Source: Variovorax sp. RA8 (GTDB taxonomy: Bacteria; Pseudomonadota; Gammaproteobacteria; Burkholderiales; Burkholderiaceae_C). From it: DNA of 64,000 nt. Every line of letters begins with the position of its first letter. Position 1 is the stretch's first letter. The notes beneath the pieces were generated by a model. It did not search any database and was not told where the DNA came from. It saw only the letters and a program-made list of their open reading frames with translations. The stretch covers positions 2,542,001-2,606,000 of the forward strand of contig NZ_LR594662.1 in assembly GCF_901827175.1 (NCBI RefSeq), given 5' to 3'. Both the position numbers and the translations under genes were made by a program. Below are positions 16,001 to 25,292 of this stretch, piece by piece.

Positions 16001-16960
16001 ACCGAGCCCGGCGTGACCTGCGGGATGCCGAAGATCGAGAGCGACATCGACGCCGCCGAGGTGGTGCTGATGCTGGCGCCCGAGACCAACGGCCAGGTGG
16101 CCGTGAAGGCCTGGGAGGCGCTGGGCAAGCAGACCGGCCGCGACCACACGCACCTGGCGATCCACCGCGAGGACGAGAAGATCCGCTTCCGCGACATCCA
16201 GGCGCAGCCGCGCAAGATCATCAGCTCGCCGACCTGGAGCGGCATCGAGAGCGAGACCGTTTCGTACAACGCCGGCTACACCAACGTCCACGAGCTGATA
16301 CCTTGGCGCACCCTGACCGGGCGGCAGCAGTTCTACCTGGACCATCCGTGGATGATCGCCTTCGGGGAGGGCTTTGCCACCTACCGCCCGCCGGTCGACC
16401 TGAAGACCACTGCGGGGGTCCTGGGCGTCAAGCCGAACGGCAACCCCGAGATCGCGCTGAACTTCATCACCCCGCACCAGAAATGGGGCATCCACTCGAC
16501 CTACACCGACAACCTGCTGATGCTCACGCTCAGCCGCGGCGGGCCCTGTGTGTGGATCAGCGAGGACGATGCGAAGCGCGCCGGCATCGTCGACAACGAC
16601 TGGATCGAGCTGTTCAACGTGAACGGCGCCATCGCGGCGCGTGCGGTGGTGAGCCAGCGCGTCAAGCCGGGGATGGTGATGATGTACCACGCCCAGGAGA
16701 AGATCATCAACACGCCGGGCTCCGAGATCACCGGCGCGCGCGGCGGCATCCACAACTCGGTGACGCGAATCGTCCTCAAGCCCACCCACATGATCGGGGG
16801 CTACGCGCAGCTGAGCTACGGCTTCAACTACTACGGGACCATCGGCACCAACCGCGACGAGTTCGTCGTGGTGCGCAAGATGAACAGGATCGACTGGCTC
16901 GACACGCCGGTCGCCGACGAGCTGATTCGCCCCGTGCAGGCCGAAGGAGAAGTCGCATGA
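13055..16960 (+). CDS. narG: Respiratory nitrate reductase alpha subunit NarG
   Basis: Catalytic molybdenum subunit of the membrane-bound, cytoplasm-facing nitrate reductase, 1,301 residues. N-terminal FS0 cluster motif HGVNCTGSCSWKIYVKGG, then YPRTRWDMPNHEPRGCARGA. The molybdenum-ligand region is SADWYNSSYIIAWGSNVPQT, with the Asp in SADWY corresponding to Asp222 of E. coli NarG. C-terminal molybdopterin-binding domain ends GFNYYGTIGTNRDEFVVVRK. About residues 509-548 contain a Gly/Pro/Ala-rich insert encoded by a GC palindromic repeat (14595-14666), which explains why the protein is longer than usual (about 1,240-1,260). narH overlaps its end by ATGA with GAAGGAGA ahead. Confidence 0.96.
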   Translation: MSHFLDRLSYFSQPREAFSGDHGVTTGEDRTWEDAYRNRWAHDKVVRSTHGVNCTGSCSWKIYVKGGIVTWETQQTDYPRTRWDMPNHEPRGCARGASYSWYLYSANRVKYPMVRGRLLKSWREARIAHDPVGAWASIVEDDARRRDYQQVRGLGGFVRSTWEEVNEIVAAANVYTIRKHGPDRIIGFSPIPAMSMISYAAGSRYLSLIGGVCMSFYDWYCDLPPASPQVWGEQTDVPESADWYNSSYIIAWGSNVPQTRTPDAHFFTEVRYKGAKTVAVTPDYSEVAKLADIWMHPKQGTDAAVAMAMGHVILKEFYFPDGGRERSAYFDDYVRRYTDMPMLVMLKEHTLPGGEVIMVPDRYVRASDFNGKLGQANNPEWKTVAFDQHGKVVLPHGAIGFRWGPDGRADEGQWNLEAREARHGDEVRLRLSALEGDQPSTETARVGFPYFGGIASEHFPSSEQGDVLVRMVPVTRVPLGKAGEHRDAIVATVFDLQVANYGVARGLPGEDGAPTLGADASSLPPEGAGATLGRPGGVARAAASFDDDTPYTPAWQERITGTPRAQLITVARQFAENAHKTQGKSMVIIGAAMNHWYHSDMNYRGVINMLMMCGCIGKSGGGWSHYVGQEKLRPQTGWTALAFALDWIRPPRQMNSTSFFYAHTDQWRYEKLGMEEVLSPLADKKAYAGSMIDYNVRAERMGWLPSAPQLQTNPLQVVRDAQAAGVDPKDYAVRALKDGSLRMSCTDPDHPDNWPRNMFVWRSNILGSSGKGHEYFLKHLLGTSNGVQGKDLGAEEAKPEEVVWHDKAPEGKLDLLVTLDFRMSTTCLYSDIVLPTATWYEKNDLNTSDMHPFIHPLSTAVDPAWQSRSDWDIYKGFARKFSEVCVGHLGVERELVLTPLMHDSPAELAQPFEVRDWKRGECELVPGKTAPNMQVVERDYPNVFKRFTALGPLMGKAGNGGKGIGWNTQSEVKQLGELSGFVTEPGVTCGMPKIESDIDAAEVVLMLAPETNGQVAVKAWEALGKQTGRDHTHLAIHREDEKIRFRDIQAQPRKIISSPTWSGIESETVSYNAGYTNVHELIPWRTLTGRQQFYLDHPWMIAFGEGFATYRPPVDLKTTAGVLGVKPNGNPEIALNFITPHQKWGIHSTYTDNLLMLTLSRGGPCVWISEDDAKRAGIVDNDWIELFNVNGAIAARAVVSQRVKPGMVMMYHAQEKIINTPGSEITGARGGIHNSVTRIVLKPTHMIGGYAQLSYGFNYYGTIGTNRDEFVVVRKMNRIDWLDTPVADELIRPVQAEGEVA
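14595..14666. repeat. In-frame GC-rich palindromic repeat inserted in narG
   Basis: About 72 bases with core hairpin GCCCCC-CGA-GGGGGC (14623-14637), followed by the palindrome TGGCGCCA (14638-14645) and a GGGGCGGCCC stretch. It resembles a short palindromic repeat that I remember as abundant between genes in Comamonadaceae. Here it is read in frame as roughly ADASSLPPEGAGATLGRPGG between conserved NarG segments ANYGVARGLPG and TPYTPAWQERI. Confidence 0.6.
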
Positions 16961-18489
16961 AGATCCGCGCGCAGATTGCCATGGTGCTCAACCTCGACAA
17001 GTGCATCGGCTGCCACACCTGTTCCGTGACCTGCAAGAACGTCTGGACCAGCCGCCCCGGCATGGAGTACGCCTGGTTCAACAACGTCGAGACCAAGCCC
17101 GGCATCGGCTACCCGAAGGAATGGGAAAACCAGGGCAAGTGGAACGGCGGCTGGGTGCGCAAGGCCAACGGCGCGACCGAGCTGCGGCAGGGCGCGAAAT
17201 GGAAGCTGCTGATGCGCATCTTCGCCAACCCGAACCTGCCCGAGATCGACGACTACTACGAGCCCTTTACCTTCGACTACGGCCACCTGCAATCGGCGCC
17301 GGAGATGAAGGCGACGCCCACGGCGCGTCCGCGCAGCCTGATCACAGGCAAGCAGATGGAGAAGATCGTCTGGGGCCCGAACTGGGAAGAGATCCTCGGC
17401 GGCGAATTCTCCGGTCGCAGCAAGGACAAGAACCTGGATGGATTCGACCAGATGCAGAAGGACATGCTCGGCCAGTTCGAGAACACCTTCATGATGTATC
17501 TGCCGCGGCTGTGCGAGCACTGCCTGAACCCGGCGTGCGTGGCGTCGTGCCCGTCCGGCTCGATCTACAAGCGCGAGGAGGACGGCATCGTTCTGATCGA
17601 CCAGGACAAGTGCCGCGGCTGGCGCATGTGCGTGAGCGGCTGCCCGTACAAGAAGATCTACTACAACTGGAAGAGCGGCAAGGCCGAGAAGTGCATCTTC
17701 TGCTACCCGCGCATCGAGGCGGGCCAGCCGACCGTGTGCAGCGAGACCTGCGTCGGCCGGATTCGCTACCTGGGCGTGCTCCTTTATGACGCGGACCGGA
17801 TCCAGGAGGCCGCGAGCGTCGAGCACGACCGCGACCTGTACAAGGCACAGCTCGACATCTTTCTCGATCCGAACGATCCCAAGGTCATCGCCCAGGCACG
17901 CCTCGACGGCATTCCCGACAAGTGGATGGAAGCGGCGCGCACCAGCCCGGTCTACAAGATGGCGGTCCAATGGAAAGTGGCCCTGCCGCTGCACCCCGAG
18001 TACCGCACGCTGCCGATGGTCTGGTACGTGCCGCCGCTGTCGCCCATCAGCGCCGCTGCCAACGCGGGGCACGTGGGCAGCAACGGCGAGATCCCTGACG
18101 TCAACCAGCTTCGCATCCCCGTCAACTACCTGGCCAACCTGCTGACCGCCGGAGACACCGTGCCGGTCGTGCGGGCGCTCGAGCGCATGCTGGCCATGCG
18201 CGCCTACCAGCGCGAGAAGCATGTCGACGGGCGCATCAACCACGATGTGCTCGCACAGGTGGGCATGAGCCAGGCGGAGGTCGAGGAGATGTACCAGGTG
18301 ATGGCGATCGCCAACTACGAAGACCGCTTCGTGATCCCCTCGACTCACCGCGAGTACGCGGAGAACACCTTCAACGTGCGCGGCGGCTGCGGCTTCACCT
18401 TCGGCAACGGATGCTCGGAAGGCACCAGCGAGGCGAGCCTGTTCGGCAGCGAGAAGAAGCGCACGATCCCCATCCGGGCGGAGGTCTGA
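16957..18489 (+). CDS. narH: Respiratory nitrate reductase beta subunit NarH
   Basis: Iron-sulfur electron-transfer subunit, 510 residues. Four cluster motifs are visible: KCIGCHTCSVTCKN near the N-terminus; CEHCLNPACVASCPSG; KCRGWRMCVSGCPYKKIYYN, where Trp replaces a Cys as expected for the [3Fe-4S] centre; and KCIFCYPRIEAGQPTVCSET. The C-terminus ends RGGCGFTFGNGCSEGTSE..., typical of NarH. Electrons pass from NarI haems through these clusters to NarG. Start overlaps narG (ATGA); narJ starts two bases after its stop. Confidence 0.96.
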   Translation: MKIRAQIAMVLNLDKCIGCHTCSVTCKNVWTSRPGMEYAWFNNVETKPGIGYPKEWENQGKWNGGWVRKANGATELRQGAKWKLLMRIFANPNLPEIDDYYEPFTFDYGHLQSAPEMKATPTARPRSLITGKQMEKIVWGPNWEEILGGEFSGRSKDKNLDGFDQMQKDMLGQFENTFMMYLPRLCEHCLNPACVASCPSGSIYKREEDGIVLIDQDKCRGWRMCVSGCPYKKIYYNWKSGKAEKCIFCYPRIEAGQPTVCSETCVGRIRYLGVLLYDADRIQEAASVEHDRDLYKAQLDIFLDPNDPKVIAQARLDGIPDKWMEAARTSPVYKMAVQWKVALPLHPEYRTLPMVWYVPPLSPISAAANAGHVGSNGEIPDVNQLRIPVNYLANLLTAGDTVPVVRALERMLAMRAYQREKHVDGRINHDVLAQVGMSQAEVEEMYQVMAIANYEDRFVIPSTHREYAENTFNVRGGCGFTFGNGCSEGTSEASLFGSEKKRTIPIRAEV

Positions 18490-18491
18490 GC

Positions 18492-19187
18492 ATGTTCACG
18501 CTGAACTCGCAACGTCCGTTCACGAAGACCCTGCGCATCCTCTCCGCCGTGCTCGGCTATCCCGACGCAGGCATGCGCAGCCATCTGCCGGAGATGGGCG
18601 AACTGCTTCGCAGCGAGCATGCCCTGTCACCGTCGCGGCTGGCCGAGCTCGAGGGGCTGATGGACATGCTGTGGCGCGCCGAACCCCTGGAGGCGGAAGC
18701 CGACTACGTCGAGCTCTTCGACCGGGGCCGCGGCACCTCCCTGCACCTGTTCGAGCATGTGCACGGCGACTCGCGCGAGCGCGGGCCGGCCATGATCGAC
18801 CTCGGGCAGACCTACGAGAAGGCCGGCCTGTTCCTGGCCGAGGGCGAGCTCCCCGACTACCTGCCCGCGGTACTGGAATTCGTCTCCACGCAGCCGGTGC
18901 GCGAGGCGCGGGCTTTCCTGGGCGAGATGGCGCACATCCTGAATGCCATCTTCGGTGCCCTCCAGCACCGCGAGAGCCCCTACGCCAGCGTGCTCGGCGC
19001 GCTGCTCGAGCTGGCCGGGGAGAAGGCGCAGCCGGTCAAGCCGCCCGCCGACGAGGCGCTCGACGAGAGCTGGGCCGAACCCCCCGCCTTCGATGGCTGT
19101 TCGTCCAAGGGGCAGGCCAGCCCCGGCCAGCCGCAACCCATCCGGATCGTGCGCAAGAGCAACGTCACACAAGGAGCATCGTCATGA
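18492..19187 (+). CDS. narJ: Nitrate reductase assembly chaperone NarJ
   Basis: 231-residue member of the TorD/DmsD chaperone family required for molybdenum cofactor and Fe-S insertion into NarG. Family core YVELFDRGRGTSLHLFEHVH plus GDSRERGPAMIDL and the helical YEKAGLFLAEGELPDYLPAVLEF. The last ~60 residues are low-complexity and Pro/Gly-rich. The ATG at 18492 is two bases after the narH stop and its own stop overlaps narI by ATGA. Confidence 0.95.
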   Translation: MFTLNSQRPFTKTLRILSAVLGYPDAGMRSHLPEMGELLRSEHALSPSRLAELEGLMDMLWRAEPLEAEADYVELFDRGRGTSLHLFEHVHGDSRERGPAMIDLGQTYEKAGLFLAEGELPDYLPAVLEFVSTQPVREARAFLGEMAHILNAIFGALQHRESPYASVLGALLELAGEKAQPVKPPADEALDESWAEPPAFDGCSSKGQASPGQPQPIRIVRKSNVTQGASS

Positions 19188-19915
19188 AAGGCGTGTATGG
19201 CTTTCTCTTCCAGGTCTATCCGTATGTCTGCTTCATGGTGTTCGTGCTCGGCAGCCTGATCCGCTTCGACCAGAGCCAGTACAGCTGGAAGAGCGACTCC
19301 TCGCAGATGCTGCGGGCCGGCACCCTGCGCTGGGGCAGCAACCTGTTCCACTTCGGCGTGCTGTTCCTGTTCTTCGGGCACATGGTCGGGCTGTTCACGC
19401 CGCACAGCGTCTACGGCATCTTCATGAGCGCTGCGACCAAGCAGATGATGGCCGTCGTGGCCGGCGGCATCGCCGGCGCGCTGTGCTTCGTCGGCCTGTC
19501 GCTGCTGCTGTACCGGCGCGTGTTCGATCCGCGCATCCGCCTCACCAGCCATCCGACGGACATCGCGGTGCTGGTGGTGCTTTGGGTCCAGCTCGTCGTG
19601 GGGCTGATCACGCTGCCGTACTCGGTGCAGCACGCAGACGGCAGCGTGATGCTGATCCTGGCGGACTGGGCGCAGCGCATCGTCACCCTGCGTCCGGTCG
19701 ATGCCACCGCACTGGCCGCCCTGGCCTGGCCGTACCAGGTCCACATCGTGCTCGGCATGACCATCTTCCTGCTGTTCCCGTTCAGCCGGCTGGTGCACGT
19801 GTGGAGCGGCTTCGGGACCATCCGGTTCCTGTTCCGGCCGCACCAGGTCGTGCGCAGCCGCCGGCTGAACGTTCCGGCCGGCCACAACCAGCCACGCGAA
19901 CCCGGGGCCGTCTGA
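19184..19915 (+). CDS. narI: Respiratory nitrate reductase gamma subunit NarI (cytochrome b)
   Basis: 243-residue inner-membrane dihaem cytochrome b that oxidises quinol. Five hydrophobic segments; haem-ligand histidines are seen in NLFHFGVLFLFFGHMVG (segment 2) and in YQVHIVLGMTIFLLFPFSRL plus VHVWS (segment 5). The start overlaps narJ (ATGA) and has AAGGAGC upstream. The ppiC-type gene follows after 18 bases, in the same transcription unit. Confidence 0.95.
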   Translation: MKGVYGFLFQVYPYVCFMVFVLGSLIRFDQSQYSWKSDSSQMLRAGTLRWGSNLFHFGVLFLFFGHMVGLFTPHSVYGIFMSAATKQMMAVVAGGIAGALCFVGLSLLLYRRVFDPRIRLTSHPTDIAVLVVLWVQLVVGLITLPYSVQHADGSVMLILADWAQRIVTLRPVDATALAALAWPYQVHIVLGMTIFLLFPFSRLVHVWSGFGTIRFLFRPHQVVRSRRLNVPAGHNQPREPGAV

Positions 19916-19933
19916 AACAAGGAGAGAACCCTC

Positions 19934-20761
19934 ATGAATGTCCAACCTCTCGATCCGGCCGCCGCGGCGCCGCAGGCGATGGCAGCGCCGGTGGCGCGGG
20001 TCAATGGCGTCGCACTCCACGCCGAGGCCGAGGCCTTGACGACGGAGGAACTGCGCCAGCGCGCGTGCTCCGAGCTGCTGCGGCAGGCCGCGATCCACGC
20101 GGGTCTGCTGGCACCCACGGATGCAGCGGCCGGCGACGGCGTGCTCAGCGAAGCCGCCTCGCAGGCCATCGATGCGTGGCTGGAGCGCGAACTTCAGTTG
20201 CCCGAGCCGTCCGAGGAGGCCTGCCGGCGCCATCATGCGGCGCACCCGGCCCGCTATCGGACGGGGCAGCGCGTGCGGGCGCGGCACGTCCTGTTCGCAG
20301 TCACACCGGGCATGGACGTGGTGGCACTGCGCAATCGCGCAGAGGCCTGCCTGCTCGATGTCCGCTGCCACGACGGCAAGGCGGGTGGCGGCGCAAGCGC
20401 CGGCTTCGAGCAGGCCGCCCGCGAGCTGTCCAACTGTCCCAGCGGCGTCGAAGGCGGCGAGCTCGGATGGCTGACCCCGGCCGACTGCGCGCCCGAGTTC
20501 GCCCGGGAGATCTTCGGCCAGGTCGAGGTCGGCGTGCTGCCGCGCCTGGTCCACAGCCGGTTCGGCTTGCACGTGGTGGAAGTTCTCGAGCGCGAGGGCG
20601 GCGAGCCGCAGTCCTTCGAGTCGGTGCGCGGCGCGGTCGCGATGGCACTGCGCCAGCAGGCGTATGTGACGGCGCTTCGGCAGTGCCTCCAGCTGCTGGC
20701 GGGACAGGCCGTGGTCGAGGGCGTGGACCTCGATGCGGCGCAGACGCCGCTGGTTCAGTAA
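19934..20761 (+). CDS. Parvulin-type peptidyl-prolyl isomerase (NifM-like) of nar operon
   Basis: 275-residue protein with an N-terminal helical region and a parvulin (PpiC) domain at about residues 112-215: VRARHVLFAV, then DGKAGGGASAGFEQAARELS, EGGELGWL, FAREIFG and HSRFGLHVVEV. No signal peptide is seen, so it probably acts in the cytoplasm, like NifM. A PpiC-type gene directly after narI is also known in Pseudomonas aeruginosa, so it probably helps fold or mature the nitrate reductase. The ATG at 19934 follows AAGGAGAG. It converges on the next gene, with only 25 bases between them. Confidence 0.85.
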   Translation: MNVQPLDPAAAAPQAMAAPVARVNGVALHAEAEALTTEELRQRACSELLRQAAIHAGLLAPTDAAAGDGVLSEAASQAIDAWLERELQLPEPSEEACRRHHAAHPARYRTGQRVRARHVLFAVTPGMDVVALRNRAEACLLDVRCHDGKAGGGASAGFEQAARELSNCPSGVEGGELGWLTPADCAPEFAREIFGQVEVGVLPRLVHSRFGLHVVEVLEREGGEPQSFESVRGAVAMALRQQAYVTALRQCLQLLAGQAVVEGVDLDAAQTPLVQ

Positions 20762-20786
20762 CCGCGCGTGGGGCTGCCAGAGGGCG

Positions 20787-21191
20787 TCAGCCGATCTGCA
20801 CTGGCTGGCCTTCGCTGTCGAAGGGGACGAGGCCGGCCACATCGCCGGACTTGATCGATTCGACCATGCGCCGCAGCGGCGCTTCGGCCTGTTCGCTGGT
20901 CGGGCTGCGGCTCGCGCTGCCGGACATCGCGGCAACGAACACGATGTCCCACAGCTGGCCGAATTGTCGTGCCTCGTCCCGCAGGGCGTCGAAGGAGACG
21001 ACCTCGTCGGGCGTCTTGTCGACGCACATCAGGGGCGTCAGCGTGCCGCCCTGGCCCGATTGGTAGCGCTCGTGCTGCGCAGGTGTGGCGTCCTCGGGCA
21101 CGCCGGCGGCCGTGAAGACGAAGAGCAGGCGCTGCGCCTGCGTCATCTCGCGCGCGGCGCGCAGCAGATCGTCGAAGCTTGAAATGGACAT
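20787..21191 (-). CDS. Conserved protein of unknown function
   Basis: 134-residue soluble protein. The start at 21191 (MSISSFDDLLRAAREMTQAQ) is preferred over upstream in-frame ATGs because the conserved-looking text starts there. Features include LLFVFTAAGVPEDATPAQHE, GGTLTPLMCVDKTPDEV, WDIVFVAAMSG and IPFD-like VPFDSEG. From memory, Burkholderiales relatives are often labelled 'ribonucleotide reductase subunit alpha', but no RNR motif is present here, so I would not transfer that name. A Crp/Fnr-like palindrome (21295-21308) lies about 104 bases upstream. Confidence 0.7.
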   Translation of the reverse strand: MSISSFDDLLRAAREMTQAQRLLFVFTAAGVPEDATPAQHERYQSGQGGTLTPLMCVDKTPDEVVSFDALRDEARQFGQLWDIVFVAAMSGSASRSPTSEQAEAPLRRMVESIKSGDVAGLVPFDSEGQPVQIG

Positions 21192-21294
21192 GTCGGTTTC
21201 TCGGTGCAGGAACGAAGCGGGCCGCTTGCCAGCGGGCGGGGTGCCGTGCAGGACGGTCGATCCGGGTAGTGTGACCTTGCGCCGGGCGATTGGC

Positions 21295-21308
21295 TTGAGT
21301 TTCCTCAA
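21295..21308. promoter_or_regulatory. Crp/Fnr-like palindrome TTGAG-TTTC-CTCAA
   Basis: Perfect 5-4-5 inverted repeat in the 214-bp gap upstream of the minus-strand gene starting at 21191. One base per half differs from the FNR consensus. No good -10 is seen at the class II distance on either strand, so function is uncertain. Confidence 0.35.
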
Positions 21309-21405
21309 GCGTGGCGAAGGCATGGCCCAGGTCTTTGACCGAAGCGCAAGTTTGACCTTCATCGACACTGCGTCGAAGGTGCATGTGATCGAGATTCCCC
21401 CGCTG

Positions 21406-21846
21406 TCAGTGCCACCGATCGCGCATGATGGCGTGCGTGACCATGGTTTGCGTCACACCCCATTGGCCCAGCAACCATGCGTAGATCTGGCGTTCATCAT
21501 CGGTAACCCGGCCATCGGCCGTGATCACGGCCGCAGCCAGGCGGCATACCAGCAGGCGCAGTTCGGGATCCACCACCGCCTGCTGCAAAGCCAGCATCAG
21601 GCACCGATCACTCGAGCGCAGCCATTGCGTCTGGCTCAAGGGGCGCCCGATCTCCTCCAGCGCCGCCTCGGCCCGCGTCAGGAAGTCGTCCCGATGAACC
21701 CCCAATCTTTGGTAGGCGCCGAGCCGGTCGAGTTCCGCCACCTCACGCGGATCGATCCGCCCGTTGGCAGATACAGCGATGGCAAGCAGCGATGCAGCGG
21801 CATCGGCTGCCGCATGTGTGGTCGATGGCATGGTCATTCCTGTCAT
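21406..21846 (-). CDS. TerB-like helical protein of unknown function
   Basis: 146-residue soluble helical protein. Two segments resemble the TerB/DjlA-type acidic helical repeats: AVSANGRIDPREVAELDRLG near the N-terminus and AAVITADGRVTDDERQIYAW near the C-terminus, each with a G-[RK]-[IV]-x-x-x-E pattern. These folds bind divalent metal in some members. Start could be 21846 or the ATG at 21831. It is followed by the unrelated gene at 21191 and preceded by the hemerythrin gene. No function is assigned. Confidence 0.65.
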   Translation of the reverse strand: MTGMTMPSTTHAAADAAASLLAIAVSANGRIDPREVAELDRLGAYQRLGVHRDDFLTRAEAALEEIGRPLSQTQWLRSSDRCLMLALQQAVVDPELRLLVCRLAAAVITADGRVTDDERQIYAWLLGQWGVTQTMVTHAIMRDRWH

Positions 21847-21923
21847 GTGTGTGGTTCAAGAGACGGCACCCGACGCTGCCGCTGATTGGTCGTCGAACTG
21901 CCGTCGATGGCAAACAGGACTCC

Positions 21924-22574
21924 TCATGGAAGCGGGTGGCGTGTGTCGTTCGGTATGGCGGCGCCGGCAAAGGCTTCGAGCGCCGAGCCGACACTGCCGG
22001 AATGCTGCAGTGCGCCGACGATCTTCCTGAAGAGGGGCCGGTACGCCTCGTCCGCCTCGTAGCCCGCCAGCGGGTCGCGGTTGAGCAGGAACGCTGCATC
22101 GAGGTCGGCCCATTCGTCGGCGTCGAGCACCGCCTGGGCCAGCGGCAGGATCTCGGTCTCCTCGATATGCATGTGATCGAGATAGAAGTGGGCGTACTGC
22201 TTCATCAAGGCCTCGAAGTGGCGCCGGCGCGCTTCGCACTGGCCGGTGCCGCTCATGATGCGGAATCCGAGCAGCGCGTGTTCGAGCTCACGGATGGCCT
22301 GCTCGCCATGTGCATGGTCGCGGTCAAGGCGGTCGAGCACCGCGTCGATGCGCGCATCGCGTCCACGGAGCTTGGCAAAGAGCAGGCGGCTCTCCTTGGG
22401 ATGGTGCAGCTTCTCCGGGAATTCGTCCATATAGAACAGCATGGCCTGCAGGGCATCGAAGTCGGGCAGGGTATTGCGCCGCCGATGCTCGCGCAGGAGC
22501 AGCATGATCGAGCGCAGCATGGCCGAGAGCGCCCGATGTTCGTGGCAGATGATGGCCAGGCTGGGATGCGTCAT
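21924..22574 (-). CDS. Hemerythrin HHE domain protein
   Basis: 216-residue protein with a full set of hemerythrin-type ligands: HEHRALSAML (helix 1), HHPKESRLLF (helix 2), DHAHGEQAIREL (helix 3) and HFYLDHMHIEETEILPLA (helix 4). A di-iron O2/NO-binding site is therefore likely, in contrast to the degenerate hemerythrin at 1819. It lies 40 bases after the globin gene on the same strand and is probably co-transcribed with it from the region of the palindrome at 23238. A role in NO or O2 handling is inferred from family and context. Confidence 0.88.
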   Translation of the reverse strand: MTHPSLAIICHEHRALSAMLRSIMLLLREHRRRNTLPDFDALQAMLFYMDEFPEKLHHPKESRLLFAKLRGRDARIDAVLDRLDRDHAHGEQAIRELEHALLGFRIMSGTGQCEARRRHFEALMKQYAHFYLDHMHIEETEILPLAQAVLDADEWADLDAAFLLNRDPLAGYEADEAYRPLFRKIVGALQHSGSVGSALEAFAGAAIPNDTRHPLP

Positions 22575-22614
22575 GGGCTGATCTTCCCTTCTACCCCCGG
22601 CTGCTTCCGCCTGT

Positions 22615-23061
22615 TCAGGGGGACTGCCTTGCGTCGGCCGGCGCGCCATGCCGCGCCTGATAGCCATACCAGAGGCTGCCGGCGATGCGATGCGCGAGGT
22701 CGTCGGCGCGTTGCCGCAGCGCTTCGTTCTCCAAGGCCCGGGTGGTCTCGTGGAAAAGGGCGAGCCAGCGGTGGAACAGCGTCGGGGTGAGCCCCGGCAA
22801 TGCCACATGCCTGGGCATGGGCGTTCCCCTGTAGCGGGCCGTGCCTCTGAGGGCGGACGACCAGAAGTCGACCATCTTGGCCAGGTGTGGATCCCAGTCG
22901 GCGATGCGCGACTCGAAGATCGGGGCGAGCAGCTCGTCGTTGCGCACCTTCGAATAAAAGGCGTGGACCAGCGACACGACCTCTTCCTCGGTACAAAGGT
23001 CAGGACTTGGCATGTGGGGCCGCCCAAGCTGCGCGCCGGTGGGCATTTGCTGCGCGAACAT
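22615..23061 (-). CDS. Group III truncated hemoglobin
   Basis: 148-residue single-domain globin of the truncated (2-on-2) group III type. Recognisable features are VVSLVHAFYSKVRNDELLAP (helices A/B), FDWDPHLAKMVDFWSSAL-like text and LFHRWLALFHETTRALE carrying the proximal His. The start at 23061 is chosen because AAGGAGA stands about eight bases upstream. Group III globins are implicated in microaerobic growth and NO tolerance. It is first in a globin-hemerythrin unit and divergent from acs across the palindrome at 23238. Confidence 0.88.
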   Translation of the reverse strand: MFAQQMPTGAQLGRPHMPSPDLCTEEEVVSLVHAFYSKVRNDELLAPIFESRIADWDPHLAKMVDFWSSALRGTARYRGTPMPRHVALPGLTPTLFHRWLALFHETTRALENEALRQRADDLAHRIAGSLWYGYQARHGAPADARQSP

Positions 23062-23237
23062 CCCGCATCTCCTTTTGTCTCCTGGCATTCCACTTCGAAC
23101 CGCACTGGAAGCCTAGCGCGGGCCGATCGCCGCTTCCTTGATCTGAAACAAGCTCCTTGCGTTTGGCCGCGACAGAAGGTTCGCACAGGCCTGGCACGCC
23201 GCGCGCCCTCGAATGCGACCACCTGCCGGCAAGACAT

Positions 23238-23251
23238 TTGCGCTAGCGCAA
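23238..23251. promoter_or_regulatory. Crp/Fnr-family palindrome TTGCG-CTAG-CGCAA, copy 2
   Basis: Second copy of the palindrome, within the same 19-mer as copy 1 (here 23237-23255). It stands between globin-hemerythrin (minus) and acs (plus, ATG 52 bases downstream). At the class II spacing on the plus strand lies only a weak -10 (GACCAT, 23274-23279). Confidence 0.6.
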
Positions 23252-23302
23252 GGTCCGCCGATGTGGAGTCGCCGACCATCGGGACGTACAGGAGACCAAG
23301 GC

Positions 23303-25279
<1,977 letters not shown>

Positions 25280-25292
25280 AGGGAGCCACCTC

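Noticed and set aside
12992..16789. Minus-strand frame of 1,265 codons opposite narG
   Set aside because: It is the antisense shadow of narG, which has all catalytic motifs on the plus strand.
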